Assembly: GCF_000172415.1 (NCBI RefSeq)
Contig: NZ_ABLD01000018.1
Span: 62,001-126,000, forward strand
Origin: Paraburkholderia graminis C4D1M
GTDB taxonomy: Bacteria; Pseudomonadota; Gammaproteobacteria; Burkholderiales; Burkholderiaceae
Length of the DNA stretch: 64,000 nt
Reading direction: 5' to 3'
In this document: positions 35,801 through 42,919 of the stretch, piece after piece
How positions within the stretch are numbered: position 1 is the first letter of the stretch
Layout of the letters: every line of letters begins with the position of its first letter
Position numbers and translations under genes: made by a program
Notes under the pieces: model-generated
What the model saw: the letters and a program-made list of their open reading frames with translations, nothing else
Told to the model about the DNA's origin: nothing
Database searches by the model: none

Positions 35801-38436
35801 CGCTGCTGCAATCGGTCGCGCGTGTCGCGTTGATCGCGCGCCGCGGTTCGATCGCCGACCAGCTCGCGCGCTTGCCGCAGTCGCTGGGACAGCCATTGGC
35901 GCTACGCCGGCAGAAGTCGCCGATGTCGTCGCCATGGCCTGCGGCGCCTCATCTGCCTCGCGCCCTTTCGCCGGTTGCGTCGAGGCTCGAGTTCTTCAAC
36001 GGTCTGGGCGGCTTCGATAAAGACGGCCGGGAATACGTGAGCGTCCTCGTGGCGGGCGCGACCACGCCCGCGCCGTGGATCAACGTGATCGCCAACTCCG
36101 GCTTCGGCTTTCAGGTCGCGGCGGAAGGCAGCGGCTACACCTGGGCCGAAAACAGCCGCGAGAATCAACTCACGCCGTGGTCGAACGACCCCGTCGAAGA
36201 CCCGGCCGGCGAAGCCATCTATGTGCGCGACGAAGTCACTGGCGATGTATGGGGCGCCACCGCGTTGCCAATCCGCGACGGCGGGACGTATGTGGCGCGT
36301 CACGGGCATGGCTATAGCCGCTTTGAACACGAGGCGAATGGCATCGCGCTCGACTTGCTGCAATACGTGCCGCTCGCCGACCCGCTGAAGATTTCGAGGC
36401 TGACGTTGCGCAATCTGTCCGGCATGCCGCGCCGTCTGTCCGTGACGGCGTGGATGGAATGGGTGCTTGGCACATCGCGCGGCGCATCGGGACCCTTCAT
36501 CGTGACGGAAATCGACTCCACTACCGGCGCGATGCTGGCGCGCAATCCGTGGAGCATGGGGTTCGCCGGGCGAGTCGCGTTCGCCGACCTGAGCGGCCGG
36601 CAGACCTCGTGGACGGCAGACCGCACCGAATTTCTCGGACGCAACGGACGGACTGCGGCACCCGCCGCGCTGACCGGCAACGCGCCGCTGTCTGGCGCAA
36701 CCGGCGCGGGCCTCGATCCATGCGCGGCGTTGCAGCGCGTGATTGAGCTGGGCGTGGGTGAGACCGTCGAAGTCGTGTCGTTCGTGGGGCAATGCGCGTG
36801 CGTCGAAGACGCACGCGCATTGATCGAGCGTTATCGCAAGGCCGACCTCGACGCCGTCCTCGCCGAGGTGACGACCCAGTGGCAGAACGTGCTCGGCACC
36901 GTCCAGGTGAAGACCCCCGACCGCGCGATGGATCTGATGCTAAACGGCTGGCTGCTGTATCAGACGCTCGCATGTCGTGTCTGGGCACGCTCGGCGTTCT
37001 ATCAGGCGAGCGGCGCGTATGGCTTTCGCGATCAGTTGCAGGACGGCATGGCGTTGACGCTGGCGCAGCCGGACGAGGCCCGGCGACATTTGTTGCGCAC
37101 TGCGGCGCGGCAGTTCATCGAAGGCGATTTCCAGCACTGGTGGTTGCCTCAGTCGGGGCAAGGCGTGCGCACGCGGATTTCCGATGACCGCGTCTGGCTC
37201 GCGTTCGCGACGGCGACGTACATTGGCTGCGCGGGTGACGTCGCGATTCTCGACGAGATCGTGCCGTTTCTCGATGGGCCGCCACTGCGACCTGGCGAGC
37301 ACGATGCGTTCTTCCAGCCGATGGTCGCGGATGAATCAGCGTCGTTGTTCGAGCATTGTGCGCGGGGCCTGGATCAATGTATGGAACTGACCGGCGAGCA
37401 CGGTTTGCCTCTGATCGGCACGGGTGACTGGAACGACGGCATGAACCGCGTCGGTGCGCACGGCAAGGGAGAAAGCGTTTGGCTTGGCTGGCTCTTATTG
37501 CGGACGATCGAATTGTTTGCCCCGCTGGCTGAATCGCGCGATGCGGTTTCCGTTGCGCATGCTGCGCGCTGGCGTGCGCATGCGGCCTCGGTGCGCGAGG
37601 CGCTGGAGCGTGAAGCATGGGACGGCGAATGGTATCGCCGGGCGACGTTCGACGATGGCACGTGGCTTGGCTCAAAAGACAGTGACGAGTGCCAGATCGA
37701 TTCGATCGCGCAGTCGTGGGCGGTGCTGTCCGGCGCGGCAGATCCCGCCCGCGCGGCGCTGGCGATGACCTCGCTGGAAAAGCACCTGATCCGTCCGGAC
37801 GACGGGCTTGCTTTGCTGTTCACGCCGCCATTCGATAAAACGTCGCACGATCCAGGCTATATCAAGGGCTATCCGCCGGGGCTGCGTGAAAACGGCGGGC
37901 AGTATAGCCACGCAGCGATGTGGGCGATCCTCGCGTTCACCAAAATGCGCGAGGGCAACAAGGCCGCCGCGCTGTTTTCACTGCTTAACCCCGTCAATCA
38001 TGCGCGTACGCCGACAGAAGTCGACCGCTACAGGGTCGAGCCCTATGTCGTCGCCGCCGATGTGTATTCCGTGCCGCCGCACGCCGGGCGCGGTGGCTGG
38101 ACCTGGTACACGGGGTCCGCTGGATGGATGTACCGGGCGGGTGTCGAGGGCATTCTCGGGATTTGTCGCGAGGGCGGTTTTCTTGTGATCGATCCGTGTA
38201 TTCCGGACACGTGGCCGGGGTTTGAAGCAACGGTGACGATGGATTCGACGCGGTATGAGATTCACGTCGAAGCCGCTGACGAGCTCGATGTGACGCGCGC
38301 GGTGCTCGACGGCGCGAGTCTCGAATGTCGTGATGGTCGGGTGCGCGTGCCGCTCGATGTCGGCTCGCACAAGCTCCTGATTTCGCTTTGTCTCCGCGTA
38401 AGGGAAGACGTGAACTCGGGCGCGCAGGTCGCGTGA
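29821..38436 (+). CDS. ndvB: Cyclic beta-1,2-glucan synthase
   Basis: 2871-aa inner-membrane enzyme, the full length expected for NdvB/Cgs. It makes periplasmic cyclic beta-1,2-glucan from UDP-glucose, important for osmotic adaptation and for host interaction in rhizobia and Brucella. Membrane helices fall near 415-462, 830-865 and 955-985. The glycosyltransferase domain has Asp635-x-Asp637 in TLDADTRLP, GKGIYDVDAF and Q782-H-R-W785. Next comes a glycoamylase-like region (NFMAHHQGM, about 1484). The C-terminal GH94 phosphorylase-like part has two beta-sandwich stretches (about 1570 and 2055) and the catalytic GDWNDGMNRVG with Asp2536, which controls ring length in known enzymes. GTG 29821 is the start; AGGA lies 12 bp upstream. 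Confidence 0.95.
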   Translation: MKTILRYVARHRSPSAPWTDTAPVREELFGVERLEQHAESLAAAQPVTKTPPAVLSLHTRLNDNAAVLLAAYRASAEELERGRGVVPAAEWLLDNYHLVEEQIREIRDDLPPGYYRQLPKLAAGPFAGYPRVFGIAWAFVAHTDSHVDPQILRRFISAYQRIQPLTIGELWAVAITLRIVLIENLRRLTDQITAGRSARADADALTDRLLESGSARSALEADISTRSSGLLSELFAAQLAKRLRDQDPRITPALGWLEERLKLQGVSVDEVVQHAQQRQGASNVTVRNVITSMRLISDIDWTELFESVSLVDARLRADSGFATMDFPTRNLYRSAIEQLARGSSFTELEVAGLALESARVAALEAGDGAHAQRAGDPGYHLIAEGRRALERAIGFRAPARLRITRLNVRLGIHGYVATILTLALALLALALWALSTLAPPGTEAWVLALFAVCAFLPVTEVTTALINRAVTWSFGAITLPALELTAGVPSSLRTLVAVPTLLTSEADLREQVERLEVHHLAGAGGDLSFALLADGLDADQEVLPDDAHLLAVAADAIDELNRRYEPGPGGSRFLLLHRRRVFNASENKWMGWERKRGKLHELNRLLRGATDTTFVSIAGRAPQVPPEVRYVITLDADTRLPRDAALRLIGKMAHPLNRPTFSDADQRVVNGYAILQPRVTPSLPVGQEGSLHQRVFSGPGGMDPYAAAVSDVYQDLFGEGSYTGKGIYDVDAFEAALRGRVPENALLSHDLFEGIFARAGLASDVEVVEEVPSRYDVIGKRQHRWTRGDWQLLPWIVGYRGRDRHAMPSIGRFKMLDNLRRSLLAPFMVAALGLCWLMPIDAGMASSLLVLSALAIPAFLPTLFAILPRRSGIHLRNHLDVLAADVRLATLQTVLSTAFLADQAWRMGDAIIRTLIRLFVTHRRLLEWTTAAQSKGSPRLDLRGFYRQMKGGVALGLVLPAGAIAFAPSHWPLVLPFALLWLAAPALALWSSRSPTVARRFAMADADARSLRLIARRTWRFFETFVTPAENMLPPDNFQEDPKPVVAHRTSPTNLGLYLLSAVAARDFGWAGTTETVERLEAAFASMHKLTRFKGHFYNWYGTLDLQVLAPAYVSSVDSGNLAGHLIVLANACEEWPHELLAPAARPGLMDNLQLAREAIDTLPAAGGEHGRQLVAILEEISKQLHGPQAFEALSPSLTRLTEKAAKAARELVPAGGGDSSADLMFWIDALSKSLVEHARDRQQLIAAPELLQARLKSLADTSRAMALEMDFAFLLDPERKLLSIGYSQSDNSLDVNCYDLLASEARLASLFAIAKGDVTTRHWFRLGRAATPVGDGSALISWSGSMFEYLMPSLVMRAPVGSLLEQTSRLVVERQAAYGRSLGIPWGISESAYNARDIEFTYQYSNFGVPGLGLKRGLSENRVIAPYATGLAAMVDPLAARENYARLAALAALGALGRYGFYEALDFTRSRLPENEDVAIVRNFMAHHQGMTIVSIANTLLDAQMRARFHREPMIQASELLLQERMPRNVAVAHPRAEEVKTSATVAGVVPPTVRRLTASAVAGAAPVTHLLSNGRYAVMLTATGAGYSRWRDLAVTRWREDATRDDWGSFIFLRDTQSGHVWSAGAKPADSAADYEEVVFGEDHAEFIRRDGSLTTTMDVLVSGEADGEVRRVSLANSGRRAREIELTSYAEIVLATPAADNAHPAFSRMFVQTEHLAEFGALVATRRLRSHDERQLWAAHFAVVDGEIVAEPQYESDRARFLGRGRNAGTAAAIFDDQPLSNTAGTVLDPVLALRYRVLVPPGKVARVTFWTVVAESRALLLDLVDKHHDRNAFDRAKTLAWTQAQVQLRHLDVEADEAADFQRLAAPVIYADARFRAPSDTIVRGAGPQSGVWPHAISGDLPIVLLRIDDVEDIAQVRQLLRAHEYWRMKRLDVDLVIVNERASSYIQELQGAIETAVRSSQLRPRIGEELAQGAVFTLRADLMSVEARALLQSVARVALIARRGSIADQLARLPQSLGQPLALRRQKSPMSSPWPAAPHLPRALSPVASRLEFFNGLGGFDKDGREYVSVLVAGATTPAPWINVIANSGFGFQVAAEGSGYTWAENSRENQLTPWSNDPVEDPAGEAIYVRDEVTGDVWGATALPIRDGGTYVARHGHGYSRFEHEANGIALDLLQYVPLADPLKISRLTLRNLSGMPRRLSVTAWMEWVLGTSRGASGPFIVTEIDSTTGAMLARNPWSMGFAGRVAFADLSGRQTSWTADRTEFLGRNGRTAAPAALTGNAPLSGATGAGLDPCAALQRVIELGVGETVEVVSFVGQCACVEDARALIERYRKADLDAVLAEVTTQWQNVLGTVQVKTPDRAMDLMLNGWLLYQTLACRVWARSAFYQASGAYGFRDQLQDGMALTLAQPDEARRHLLRTAARQFIEGDFQHWWLPQSGQGVRTRISDDRVWLAFATATYIGCAGDVAILDEIVPFLDGPPLRPGEHDAFFQPMVADESASLFEHCARGLDQCMELTGEHGLPLIGTGDWNDGMNRVGAHGKGESVWLGWLLLRTIELFAPLAESRDAVSVAHAARWRAHAASVREALEREAWDGEWYRRATFDDGTWLGSKDSDECQIDSIAQSWAVLSGAADPARAALAMTSLEKHLIRPDDGLALLFTPPFDKTSHDPGYIKGYPPGLRENGGQYSHAAMWAILAFTKMREGNKAAALFSLLNPVNHARTPTEVDRYRVEPYVVAADVYSVPPHAGRGGWTWYTGSAGWMYRAGVEGILGICREGGFLVIDPCIPDTWPGFEATVTMDSTRYEIHVEAADELDVTRAVLDGASLECRDGRVRVPLDVGSHKLLISLCLRVREDVNSGAQVA

Positions 38437-38514
38437 CGAAGCACGCATCGTGCTCCGAAAGGAAAACAGGAGACGAATAGTGGTAATGACAGGCAAATCC
38501 GACCGGAGCAAACG

Positions 38515-38976
38515 ATGTTGGCATGGCACTACACCACGGGACAAAAGTTCCGGCAGATCAGCGCAAGCGGGATGCTCATCCCTGGCGGCATCGGGGCCGA
38601 GCCCACCGGGACGCCTGTACTGTGGTTTTCGCGTAATCAGCATTGGGAGCAAACCGCCGGCGACGAGTGCCATGAGACTGGGCAATCGGTGCGCCGTCTG
38701 ACGATGCGTGAAACTTACGTGGCGAGCGGCGGACTCGCGCGGTATGGATGCGATGTAAAACGCCTGTACGCCGGCGAAGTGCTGCGGCGAAAAGCACAGA
38801 TGACCCACGAGGTCTGGGCGGCCTTGTATGCCGTTGGGAAATTGCAGCAGGCGTATCCTGCCGCGTGGTGCGGCTCGGTTGACTCAATGCCGGTTGATGG
38901 CATGGTAGTGCACGTGTTGAGCGAATCATTCAAATGGCAGCGCTTCGAAGCATGCCAGCCGATTGTCCGTCATTGA
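38515..38976 (+). CDS. Hypothetical protein, 153 aa
   Basis: ATG 38515 follows GGAGCAAACG. The protein starts MLAWHYTTGQKFRQISASGM and contains PVLWFSRNQHWEQTA, features of a widespread bacterial family of unknown function whose HYT..F..I...G.L and WFS..Q.WE.T pattern recalls ADP-ribosyltransferase or RNA 2'-phosphotransferase-like folds. That fold link is speculative. No signal or membrane segment. It follows the glucan synthase by 78 bp and could share its transcript. Confidence 0.7.
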   Translation: MLAWHYTTGQKFRQISASGMLIPGGIGAEPTGTPVLWFSRNQHWEQTAGDECHETGQSVRRLTMRETYVASGGLARYGCDVKRLYAGEVLRRKAQMTHEVWAALYAVGKLQQAYPAAWCGSVDSMPVDGMVVHVLSESFKWQRFEACQPIVRH

Positions 38977-39181
38977 TAATCGGGCTTTCTGGACCTGCAT
39001 GAGCAGGTCGTCCCGGCGATGCAGGCGCGACGCACGCTTTCCTTTCACACTGTCACGATTTAGTTTGCTTTTCGACGGCCATGAGCGCATGGTGAAGATC
39101 CAGATGTACCTGACGGCCCTTTTTCGCATCCGGACAGGTATCGGTTCATGACGGTCAGTATCGCTTAAGGAGCGCGCGATC

Positions 39182-39454
39182 ATGACCATCTCCACTATCG
39201 AATACAGAGAGTACGAGCTATGTACGTACTCTCACCACGCATTCCTTCTGCATCGTGATCCGTATGCCAAAGGACCCAGGCAGTTCTCATCGTTCGTACG
39301 CTATGACGTACCGCATGCGAGTCAGCACGCAGCTGAGTGGAGCAGGTCATGCAATATCCGCTTTATGTGCACCGTGATGGAACTGCCGGCTTTCGCGCCA
39401 GTTTTCCCGATCTTCCCCGAGCAGTTGCGAGCGGCGATTCGTTCGATAAGCTGA
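39182..39454 (+). CDS. Small hypothetical protein, possibly frameshifted
   Basis: A strong AAGGAG (39167-39172) precedes ATG 39182 by 9 bp. The product begins MTISTIEYREYELCTYSHHA, then FVRYDV, which looks like the strand-rich start of a small unknown family of Burkholderiales. The last 35 codons overlap the HicB-like gene in another frame and look non-coding, so the original C-terminus is probably lost. Confidence 0.4.
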   Translation: MTISTIEYREYELCTYSHHAFLLHRDPYAKGPRQFSSFVRYDVPHASQHAAEWSRSCNIRFMCTVMELPAFAPVFPIFPEQLRAAIRSIS

Positions 39455-39762
39455 AACGCAACGCGCAAGAGGTTGTCGAACTGATGTATGACCGCAGCGA
39501 GCAACTCATACCCGCTCCAACCTGCAGTACATCCGAATTGCAATCGCTCGACATGGACGATGGGCAAGGGATCTGGATGTTCGTCGAGATCAACCTGACG
39601 CGGGTTACCTCGAAAGCTGTGAGCGTTCAATTCAGTCTGCCCGAGAGTCTGCTGCAGCGAGTGGATGCTGCAGCAAAAGAGCGACACTCGACGCGCTCCA
39701 TGTTCTTTACGCTGGCTGCCGTGCACGAACTTGGAAACCGGGGCGAAGGGCAATTGTCCTAA
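39349..39762 (+). CDS. HicB-like antitoxin, orphan
   Basis: 137-aa protein. Residues 1-60 (MQYPLYVHRDGTAGFRASFP, then DLPRAVASGDSFDKLKRNAQ) are the HicB ferredoxin-like antitoxin fold. The C-terminus (AVSVQFSLPESLLQRVDAAA, then KERHSTRSMFFTLAA) has the ribbon-helix-helix pattern that would bind DNA. ATG 39349 follows GGAGCAGG; GTG 39337 is an alternative. HicB normally blocks an adjacent HicA RNase, but no HicA-like frame is present on either side. It may be a solitary regulator or a leftover of a lost pair. Confidence 0.8.
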   Translation: MQYPLYVHRDGTAGFRASFPDLPRAVASGDSFDKLKRNAQEVVELMYDRSEQLIPAPTCSTSELQSLDMDDGQGIWMFVEINLTRVTSKAVSVQFSLPESLLQRVDAAAKERHSTRSMFFTLAAVHELGNRGEGQLS

Positions 39763-39922
39763 ATGCCGGTTTTACGGTGGGTGTTCGCGGACGGCTTCCA
39801 TCGCGCGCCACGACCGCGTCAGCATTCAAAACCCGACCTTGCGATGGGTCGCATCGTCCCGCTATCGGGGCGACGCCGACCACCTGATGGCGAACCAGTT
39901 TTTTCCATAGCAGGAGTGCATC

Positions 39923-40129
39923 ATGATCGATGACCAGGTAAATGCCGAAGAACTGGCAGAAAGCAGGAAACAGAGAGAGGCCGCGGCGAATGCGACGGAT
40001 GATGGTATGCCAGTGGCCCCCGAAGATGAAAAGCGGGTTGTCGACGGCACTCAATACAGAGGGCCGAAGCAGTGGATCCGGCACGCAAGGAAATTGCTGG
40101 GTGCTGGAGGCGGCTTTATGCGACCTTGA
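39923..40129 (+). CDS. Small acidic hypothetical protein, 68 aa
   Basis: ATG 39923 follows AGGAG by 7 bp. The product is charged (DDQVNAEELAESRKQREAAA, then a basic KQWIRHARKLLG end). No family recognised and no membrane segment. The good ribosome site is the main support. Confidence 0.5.
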   Translation: MIDDQVNAEELAESRKQREAAANATDDGMPVAPEDEKRVVDGTQYRGPKQWIRHARKLLGAGGGFMRP

Positions 40130-40168
40130 TTTCGACTTGAAGCCATGCGCGTAAAGCCATCAATGGCT

Positions 40169-40197
40169 CGTGTGAGACGTTCCGGACGCCTCACACG
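40169..40197. repeat. Inverted repeat between small genes
   Basis: CGTGTGAG (40169-40176) and CTCACACG (40190-40197) are perfect 8-bp arms around 13 nt. It may end the preceding transcript or be a regulator site for the next small gene. Confidence 0.4.
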
Positions 40198-40274
40198 CTG
40201 GTACGGGAGCGCGCAGAGCGCGCGGCCCATAAAGATCTGATCCGCGACACCGAATCACCTTTGCAAGGATCCTG

Positions 40275-40511
40275 ATGTCGCGCTACCAATTCGAAGGAGA
40301 TCTGGCGCATCTCGAACGGATCATTCCGTTACTTGTGCACGGAAATCCCCTGGCGCTAGCGTACTGGCAGCGTCGAGTCTCGTCGCTATCGCAGCAGCAG
40401 AGTCTGCTTCCTGACGGCACCAGGCGCGTAACCCGACTGCTTAACGTATTCAATGAAGTCGAGCGCGCATTGATATCAGGCAAGGCCACCGCCCGACGGT
40501 CGCCGGGATGA
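40275..40511 (+). CDS. Small hypothetical protein, 78 aa
   Basis: ATG 40275 follows AAGGATCCTG. The protein reads MSRYQFEGDLAHLERIIPLL and continues as a helical, basic polypeptide (RVTRLLNVFNEVERALISGK). No family recognised. It sits in a run of small genes typical of this stretch. Confidence 0.52.
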   Translation: MSRYQFEGDLAHLERIIPLLVHGNPLALAYWQRRVSSLSQQQSLLPDGTRRVTRLLNVFNEVERALISGKATARRSPG

Positions 40512-40710
40512 GCCGCTATGCGTCAGAAATAAATCGGAGAGGGGGCGAGCCGGCACATGCCCGGGCGCTGCAGTTCCGGCCGGCGCATATCTTGGTACGG
40601 GTCTTATTCCAGGCGGGACGTGGGCGAACTATGGCGTCGAAACCATGCGCGCTTCCTGCACGAAGCCGGTGTTCACAGATGAGGAAACATTCTCGCGACA
40701 GGGCTGTAGA

Positions 40711-40959
40711 TCATGAAATCGAATACCGGTTCTGCGGGCCGCCGACATACTGCCTGTTTGCGATTTCGAGAACCTTTTCACGAAACTCGTCAAAGGCACC
40801 AAGCAGCGAACGCTCGTCGGACCCAACGCCAGGTTGCAGATTTCTGAGCATTGCGTCGTCGATCATGAAGGTGATCTCGCGCGAATCGTCGTACCCCCAG
40901 AAACACACGCAATGTCGGGCGGCATCGTAGCTACGGCTGGGGTTGGGAAATTTAAGCAC
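40711..40959 (-). CDS. DUF1488 family protein
   Basis: 82-aa protein carrying the DUF1488 pattern: SYDAARHCVCFWGYDDSREI, then FMIDDAMLRNLQPG, AFDEFREKVLEIANRQY and a final NRYSI. Function of the family is unknown. The GTG at 40959 lies 5 bp after the stop of the upstream small gene, making an operon; the frame is open to 40998 but that part overlaps the neighbour. Confidence 0.75.
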   Translation of the reverse strand: MLKFPNPSRSYDAARHCVCFWGYDDSREITFMIDDAMLRNLQPGVGSDERSLLGAFDEFREKVLEIANRQYVGGPQNRYSIS

Positions 40960-40964
40960 CGCGA

Positions 40965-41156
40965 TCAGTCTTTCTCGTACACGGCCGAGTAGCGCCACTT
41001 AGTGGCGTTGGAGTCGATCGTGGCGTAACTGGCGCGTCTTTTCTCTGCTCTCAGAGCATCCGCTGCGTCGAGTATATGAGCACGCGTCCTGCATTCGGCG
41101 GCGTACTCGTTCTCCCTGCCAATTGCAGCAGAAGCGGGCTTGAATTGCGATCGCAT
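40965..41156 (-). CDS. Small hypothetical protein, 63 aa
   Basis: ATG 41156 (minus strand) follows TAGGAG by 7 bp. The product, MRSQFKPASAAIGRENEYAA and onward to a basic/aromatic end (KWRYSAVYEKD), has no recognised family. It precedes the DUF1488 gene by 5 bp on the same strand, so the two are probably co-translated. Confidence 0.55.
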   Translation of the reverse strand: MRSQFKPASAAIGRENEYAAECRTRAHILDAADALRAEKRRASYATIDSNATKWRYSAVYEKD

Positions 41157-41299
41157 GATGGGGCTCCTAAGCTGGAGGTCGCTCATGGACGACCGGTCTA
41201 CCCACTGTATACCCTTTGGCTGGCATCGACGTCTTTATTTACCTGCATCCCTGGAGTTCAGTTTTCCGAAACGTTATGCAGGTCCGCATAGAAAAATTC

Positions 41300-41540
41300 G
41301 CTCGGACTGAGAGCGCCAGTCGATACCGTTCGTATTGACCGGCTGCTCAGCGGTTGGTAGCGCGGTCATGCTCCCAAAAAAACGAAAAGTGCAGGCTGAT
41401 GATTTCACTGGCAGCATCGCCCGTGAAGCGTTGGCGCCGGCATTCCACGTTCTGATGAAACCGTCCGGGTCCAGCACGAAAATTGCGCACTTCCTGTTAC
41501 CTGCGACGAGAAGCTGAAAAGGCTGTTCTTCAGAAACTTC
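41300..41540 (-). pseudogene. PAS-domain sensor remnant
   Basis: The minus strand reads FQLLVAGNRKCAIFVLDPDG followed by FIRTWNAGANA, the start of a PAS domain as in FxLLVxGVxDYAIFMLDPxGxVxxWNxGAE. After a shift near 41420 the other frame continues ASEIISLHFSFFWEHDRATN, the next PAS segment. No kinase or other output domain follows. A dead fragment of a sensor kinase or cyclase. Confidence 0.7.
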
Positions 41541-41741
41541 CCCGGTCCGTGTGCAATTTGTCATAGCGTTTGAATGCAGCGCGCTGATGGCGGTTCGTCC
41601 CAATGGCCTTGTGCGGGCCTACCTCCAGGCATGGTACGCGTTCAAGTTGTGCGGGCCGCTATTGGCGTCCCAAGCGGTGCAGGTCCGGGGCCAGCAGTGG
41701 GCTGGCCCCTCCATCCCAACGAAAACACCTGGAAGACGATC

Positions 41742-42194
41742 ATGATCGAGCGACTGGTTGACGTAATAGACCGCAGCGGCACTGTGCTGCACACATACCC
41801 GATTACGCTGGGCGAGTCGGGCAACGCCGACGACTCCGAATACCTGGCCAAGGCGCTGGAAGCAGCAGCGCACAGCCGGCTTGTGCCGGACGCTGAACTC
41901 GGTACCCTGACGGCCAGGATGCACACGAGCCGGGGCGGTCAGATGGCTCCCTACGGCGATGACTTCTTGAGGGACTCGGAAACGAAATCGGGCCTGGAGC
42001 AGGCTGTTCGGGAACGCGCCTATCTGCTCTGGGAGAAAGACGGGCGCCCTGAAGGGCGTGCGGAAGAATACTGGCATCGCGCTCTCGACCAGCATCTTCG
42101 GGAGCGCGCCTACGTTCTGTGGCAGCAGGAAGGAAGTCCCGAGGGGCGACAGGATGAGTATTGGCGTCGGCTTGTGGATTTCCAGGCTCAGTGA
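41742..42194 (+). CDS. DUF2934 tandem-repeat protein
   Basis: 150-aa protein. Two DUF2934 units in tandem end it: RERAYLLWEKDGRPEGRAEE (from residue 90) and RERAYVLWQQEGSPEGRQDE (from 120), each closing with a YW.R box and spaced exactly 30 residues. Single units of this family (RAYEIWEREGRPEGR..HW) are found in many rhizobial and Burkholderia proteins of unknown function. The N-terminal 88 residues are unrelated. ATG 41742 follows GGAAGACGATC. The repeat looks recently duplicated. Confidence 0.75.
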   Translation: MIERLVDVIDRSGTVLHTYPITLGESGNADDSEYLAKALEAAAHSRLVPDAELGTLTARMHTSRGGQMAPYGDDFLRDSETKSGLEQAVRERAYLLWEKDGRPEGRAEEYWHRALDQHLRERAYVLWQQEGSPEGRQDEYWRRLVDFQAQ

Positions 42195-42919
42195 TTCCGA
42201 TCACCTTGGACCGTCCGGTGCGTAGCGAAAAGGAGAACCGAGGCGGCATGCGCAGACATCCCCTTCGATCAGGTCGGGCGGATCGGTCTTCTTGCATCGC
42301 CGAACCATTGATATCGATCGCCACGGCGGCCTCTCGCTGCGGGTGCGTGTGAGCGCCGCGGCGACAACGGGGAAAGGCTGACATAAGAGTCGAGGCCGCT
42401 AACAGTGGCCGACACTCGAACGGCTGCAACGACCCCGATGACCCGCCGACCAAAATGACCGTCAGAATGGCCGTTATAGCTTGAAAGCGCCCTTCGGGTA
42501 AGCACGGGCCCGACGACCGCTTCGGGTCCGAAAGCACGCGTTCGCTGACATCCGGACCCTGCATTGGGCCAATTGATACACGAACGGCAGGGGCCCGATC
42601 TACAACTGCCTCACGGACATCGTCACCTGAGTTCCGGCAATGGCCGAACTGATGTCCCCGAAAAGTTCGCCTCGACGATCGGACCGCTCCATTACGTGCC
42701 TTTGATCTCGTGACCGCGCGATAGGCGGCAGCCCGTCGGGGGCGCCTGCGAAATTGCGCCCTGACACCATTGTCCGGCATGGGTCTGCCCGGTCCGGGCT
42801 ATACCTGATTACCTGATGGAACTGTCGGTATCGGAAACGGTACTGACATGTCCTCCTGAGCCGCTCGCCGTTTCGCTACACTGCGCATTTTCGCCGACAA
42901 ACTTGCCAGGAGGATGCGC
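42195..42919. other. 725-bp gap before the LysR gene
   Basis: Frames are open on the minus strand over most of it, but they cross the DUF2934 gene antisense and show no family signature. I see no RNA gene. It may be degenerate. Confidence 0.4.
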
